A stretch of 64,000 bases of DNA, taken from assembly GCA_944415565.1 (NCBI GenBank), contig CALYBQ010000010.1:62001-126000 (forward strand), in the 5' to 3' direction. The notes beneath the pieces are model-generated. The model saw nothing but the letters and a program-made list of their open reading frames with translations, did no database searches and had not been told where the DNA came from. The position numbers were made by a program, and so were the translations under genes. This document shows, piece by piece, positions 62,661-64,000 of the stretch; the first letter of the stretch is position 1; each line of letters opens with the position of its first letter. Origin of the DNA: an uncultured Rikenellaceae bacterium. GTDB lineage: Bacteria; Bacteroidota; Bacteroidia; Bacteroidales; Rikenellaceae.

Positions 62661-62694
62661 AACGTAAGGTATTATTCGATGTTAATGAATCGTA

Positions 62695-62727
62695 CAAAGT
62701 TAAAAAATCTACTGTTTCAACCCAAAT
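62695..62727 (-). promoter_or_regulatory. Promoter of purH and the shape-gene run
   Basis: Minus-strand TTTG (62724-62727) and TAACTTTG (62695-62702) with 21 bases between, close to the Bacteroidetes -33/-7 layout; start codon 34 bases downstream. Confidence 0.6.
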
Positions 62728-62745
62728 AATTGAGGATATTTATCT

Positions 62746-62753
62746 ATTTTTGC
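62746..62753 (+). promoter_or_regulatory. -7 box (TATTTTTG) for gpsA
   Basis: Perfect TAnnTTTG match 31 bases before the gpsA ATG; divergent from the purH promoter. Confidence 0.5.
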
Positions 62754-62784
62754 CGATACTTAACTTTTGGAAGGGGAAAACCCT

Positions 62785-63798
62785 ATGGGAACCGAGTATA
62801 GGATAGATAAAAAAGCGCGTTGCGCGGTGATCGGATACGGCAGTTGGGCGACCGCCATCGTAAAGGTCCTCCTCGAGAACGAGGAGAGGGTAGGGTGGTA
62901 TATCCGGCGTGCCGATGTGATAGACCATATCGCACGCAACGGGCATAACCCCCGTTACATTCCCAATGCGGAACTCGATACTTCGCGGCTCGATATGTCG
63001 CATGACATCGACAGTGTAGTCGAAGCTGCCGACATCGTTATATTGGCCGTCCCTTCCGCGTTTTTGCAAATGATGCTCGAACCGCTGACCGTATCGCTGG
63101 CGGACAAGTTCGTCGTCTCGGCCATCAAAGGGATAATACCTGAGGGCTATGTGACGATTGCCGAGTATGTGAACGAACGTTACGGCTTGCCTTACGACCA
63201 GATAGGTATAATCGCCGGGCCCAGCCATTCGGAGGAAGTGTCGCAGGAGCGCCTGTCTTACCTGACGCTGGTGTGCAAGAATCCGGAGAACGCCGCGATA
63301 CTGTGTGAAAAACTGTCAACTCCTTATATCATTACGAATCCATCGACCGACATATACGGTACGGAATACGCTGCCGTACTGAAGAACATATATGCCATAT
63401 GCGCCGGTATATCGGTGGGGCTCGGCTACGGGGATAACTTTTTGGCCGTGCTCATATCCAATGCAGCCATAGAGATGAACAGGTTTTTGAACGAGAGTTA
63501 TCCGTCGGAGCGCAATACGAGTGCGTCGGCATACCTCGGCGACCTGCTCGTGACGGGGTATTCGAAGTTCAGCCGTAACCGTGAGTTCGGTATGATGATA
63601 GGGCGCGGTTACAGCGTCGAGCGGGCGCAGGCCGAGATGGAGATGGTGGCCGAGGGATATTTCGCCGCAGAGTGCATAATGCAGGTAAACAAGCGTTTCG
63701 GGATAGAGATGCCCATTGCGGAGTGCGTGCACCGCATCCTGTACGGCGGTCGTCCGGCAAGGGACGAAATCGAGAAGATGACTAAGAAACTAATATAA
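62785..63798 (+). CDS. gpsA: Glycerol-3-phosphate dehydrogenase [NAD(P)+]
   Basis: 337 residues from the ATG at 62785; a TTG six codons upstream is less likely because a rare clear ribosome site (GGAAGGGG at 62769-62776) sits 8 bases before the ATG. The enzyme reduces dihydroxyacetone phosphate to sn-glycerol-3-phosphate, the backbone of phospholipids. The N-terminal nucleotide-binding motif is AVIGYGSWATAIVKVL, followed by ILAVPSAFL. GIIAGPSHSEEVSQ and TDIYGTEYAAVLKNIYAICAGISVGLGYGDN contain the catalytic Lys and substrate-binding residues. The next gene, 13 bases on, is pgi, an order known in Bacteroidales. Confidence 0.95.
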   Translation: MGTEYRIDKKARCAVIGYGSWATAIVKVLLENEERVGWYIRRADVIDHIARNGHNPRYIPNAELDTSRLDMSHDIDSVVEAADIVILAVPSAFLQMMLEPLTVSLADKFVVSAIKGIIPEGYVTIAEYVNERYGLPYDQIGIIAGPSHSEEVSQERLSYLTLVCKNPENAAILCEKLSTPYIITNPSTDIYGTEYAAVLKNIYAICAGISVGLGYGDNFLAVLISNAAIEMNRFLNESYPSERNTSASAYLGDLLVTGYSKFSRNREFGMMIGRGYSVERAQAEMEMVAEGYFAAECIMQVNKRFGIEMPIAECVHRILYGGRPARDEIEKMTKKLI

Positions 63799-63811
63799 AT
63801 CCGAAACTGAA

Positions 63812-64000
63812 ATGGAAATTATCAAGATCGACACATCGAAGACTTCCGAAGCCATTGCCGCATCGGAGATTTCGGCGCTTTCGCAGGCTGCCGTGGATGC
63901 GAACAAACTTCTGCACAACAAACAGGGAAAAGGCAATGATTTCCTCGGGTGGGTTAACCTGCCGTCGTCTATCACGACCGCCGAGTTGGCTGAGATAGAC
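63812..64000 (+). CDS. pgi: Glucose-6-phosphate isomerase, N-terminal part (3' end outside window)
   Basis: 63 codons from the ATG at 63812 to the window edge. The segment LLHNKQGKGNDFLGWVNLPSSIT (about 33-55) matches the N-terminal region of glucose-6-phosphate isomerases of the Bacteroidales type, just before the sugar-phosphate isomerase core. The catalytic residues lie beyond the window. Glycolysis/gluconeogenesis, cytoplasmic. It follows gpsA by 13 bases, probably as one operon. The identification is by N-terminal similarity and gene order only. Confidence 0.75.
   Translation, partial: MEIIKIDTSKTSEAIAASEISALSQAAVDANKLLHNKQGKGNDFLGWVNLPSSITTAELAEID

Noticed and set aside
1-64000. CRISPR arrays, tRNA, rRNA, insertion sequences, prophage
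   Set aside because: Looked for repeated spacers, cloverleaf segments, transposase motifs and terminal repeats; none was seen by eye. A tRNAscan or IS search could still find something small.

Overview
The window looks like the chromosome of an anaerobic gut member of the Bacteroidales, most likely Rikenellaceae (Alistipes-like). This placement is inferred. It rests on repeated -7 promoter boxes of the form TAnnTTTG upstream of genes, few Shine-Dalgarno sequences, an NVEALA-type peptide next to a 6-bladed beta-propeller lipoprotein, a three-subunit fumarate reductase plus ATP-type PEP carboxykinase, a glycogen locus of Bacteroidetes style, many lipoprotein signals, and a putative-porin family protein. 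I see no rRNA, tRNA, CRISPR array, insertion sequence, prophage or conjugative module. Most of the window is ordinary housekeeping chromosome.

Layout. 1-2214: the tail of an unidentified gene, a nitroreductase, and an NVEALA-like cysteine-rich peptide followed by a beta-propeller lipoprotein, with a terminator hairpin between those two. 2339-5206: HAD phosphatase, small membrane protein, rdgB, recO. 5260-8566 (minus): a tightly overlapping operon cvpA-rsgA-trmH-aminotransferase. 8694-10718: a secreted GH2-fold protein that seems to lack both catalytic glutamates. 10951-14476: fumarate reductase/succinate dehydrogenase subunits C, A and B. 14722-17932 (minus): TlpA-like lipoprotein without a CxxC, lpxH, thyA, folA. 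18394-23118: glycogen debranching enzyme, GT4 glycosyltransferase and GH57 amylase, facing a 1419-residue glycogen synthase-phosphorylase fusion preceded by hemW. 29139-30746: pckA. 30824-31141: a frameshifted membrane-protein remnant. 31272-39134 (minus): smpB, patatin/beta-barrel protein, dnaG, an Ig-like lipoprotein and a six-hairpin glycosidase. 39386-45438: uvrB, gtrA, ROK kinase, polyprenyl synthetase, U32 protein. 45736-52640: murF and mannose-1-P guanylyltransferase, then pssA, porin and mltF. 52716-62660 (minus): purH, mreB, mreC, mreD, PBP2, rodA and a calcium ATPase in one run. 62785-64000: gpsA and the start of pgi.

How they work together. PckA can carboxylate PEP to oxaloacetate, and the fumarate reductase would be the terminal step of the succinate branch typical of gut Bacteroidetes. 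The polyprenyl synthetase could supply menaquinone side chains. The glycogen locus holds synthesis, debranching and phosphorolysis in a small space. The elongasome genes (mreBCD, PBP2, RodA), MurF and MltF cover peptidoglycan growth and turnover; LpxH, PssA and GpsA cover envelope lipids. Points most worth a second look are the NVEALA/propeller pair, the GH2 pseudoenzyme, the TlpA-like protein without redox cysteines, the glycogen synthase-phosphorylase fusion, and a 20-bp perfect palindrome at the dnaG promoter.
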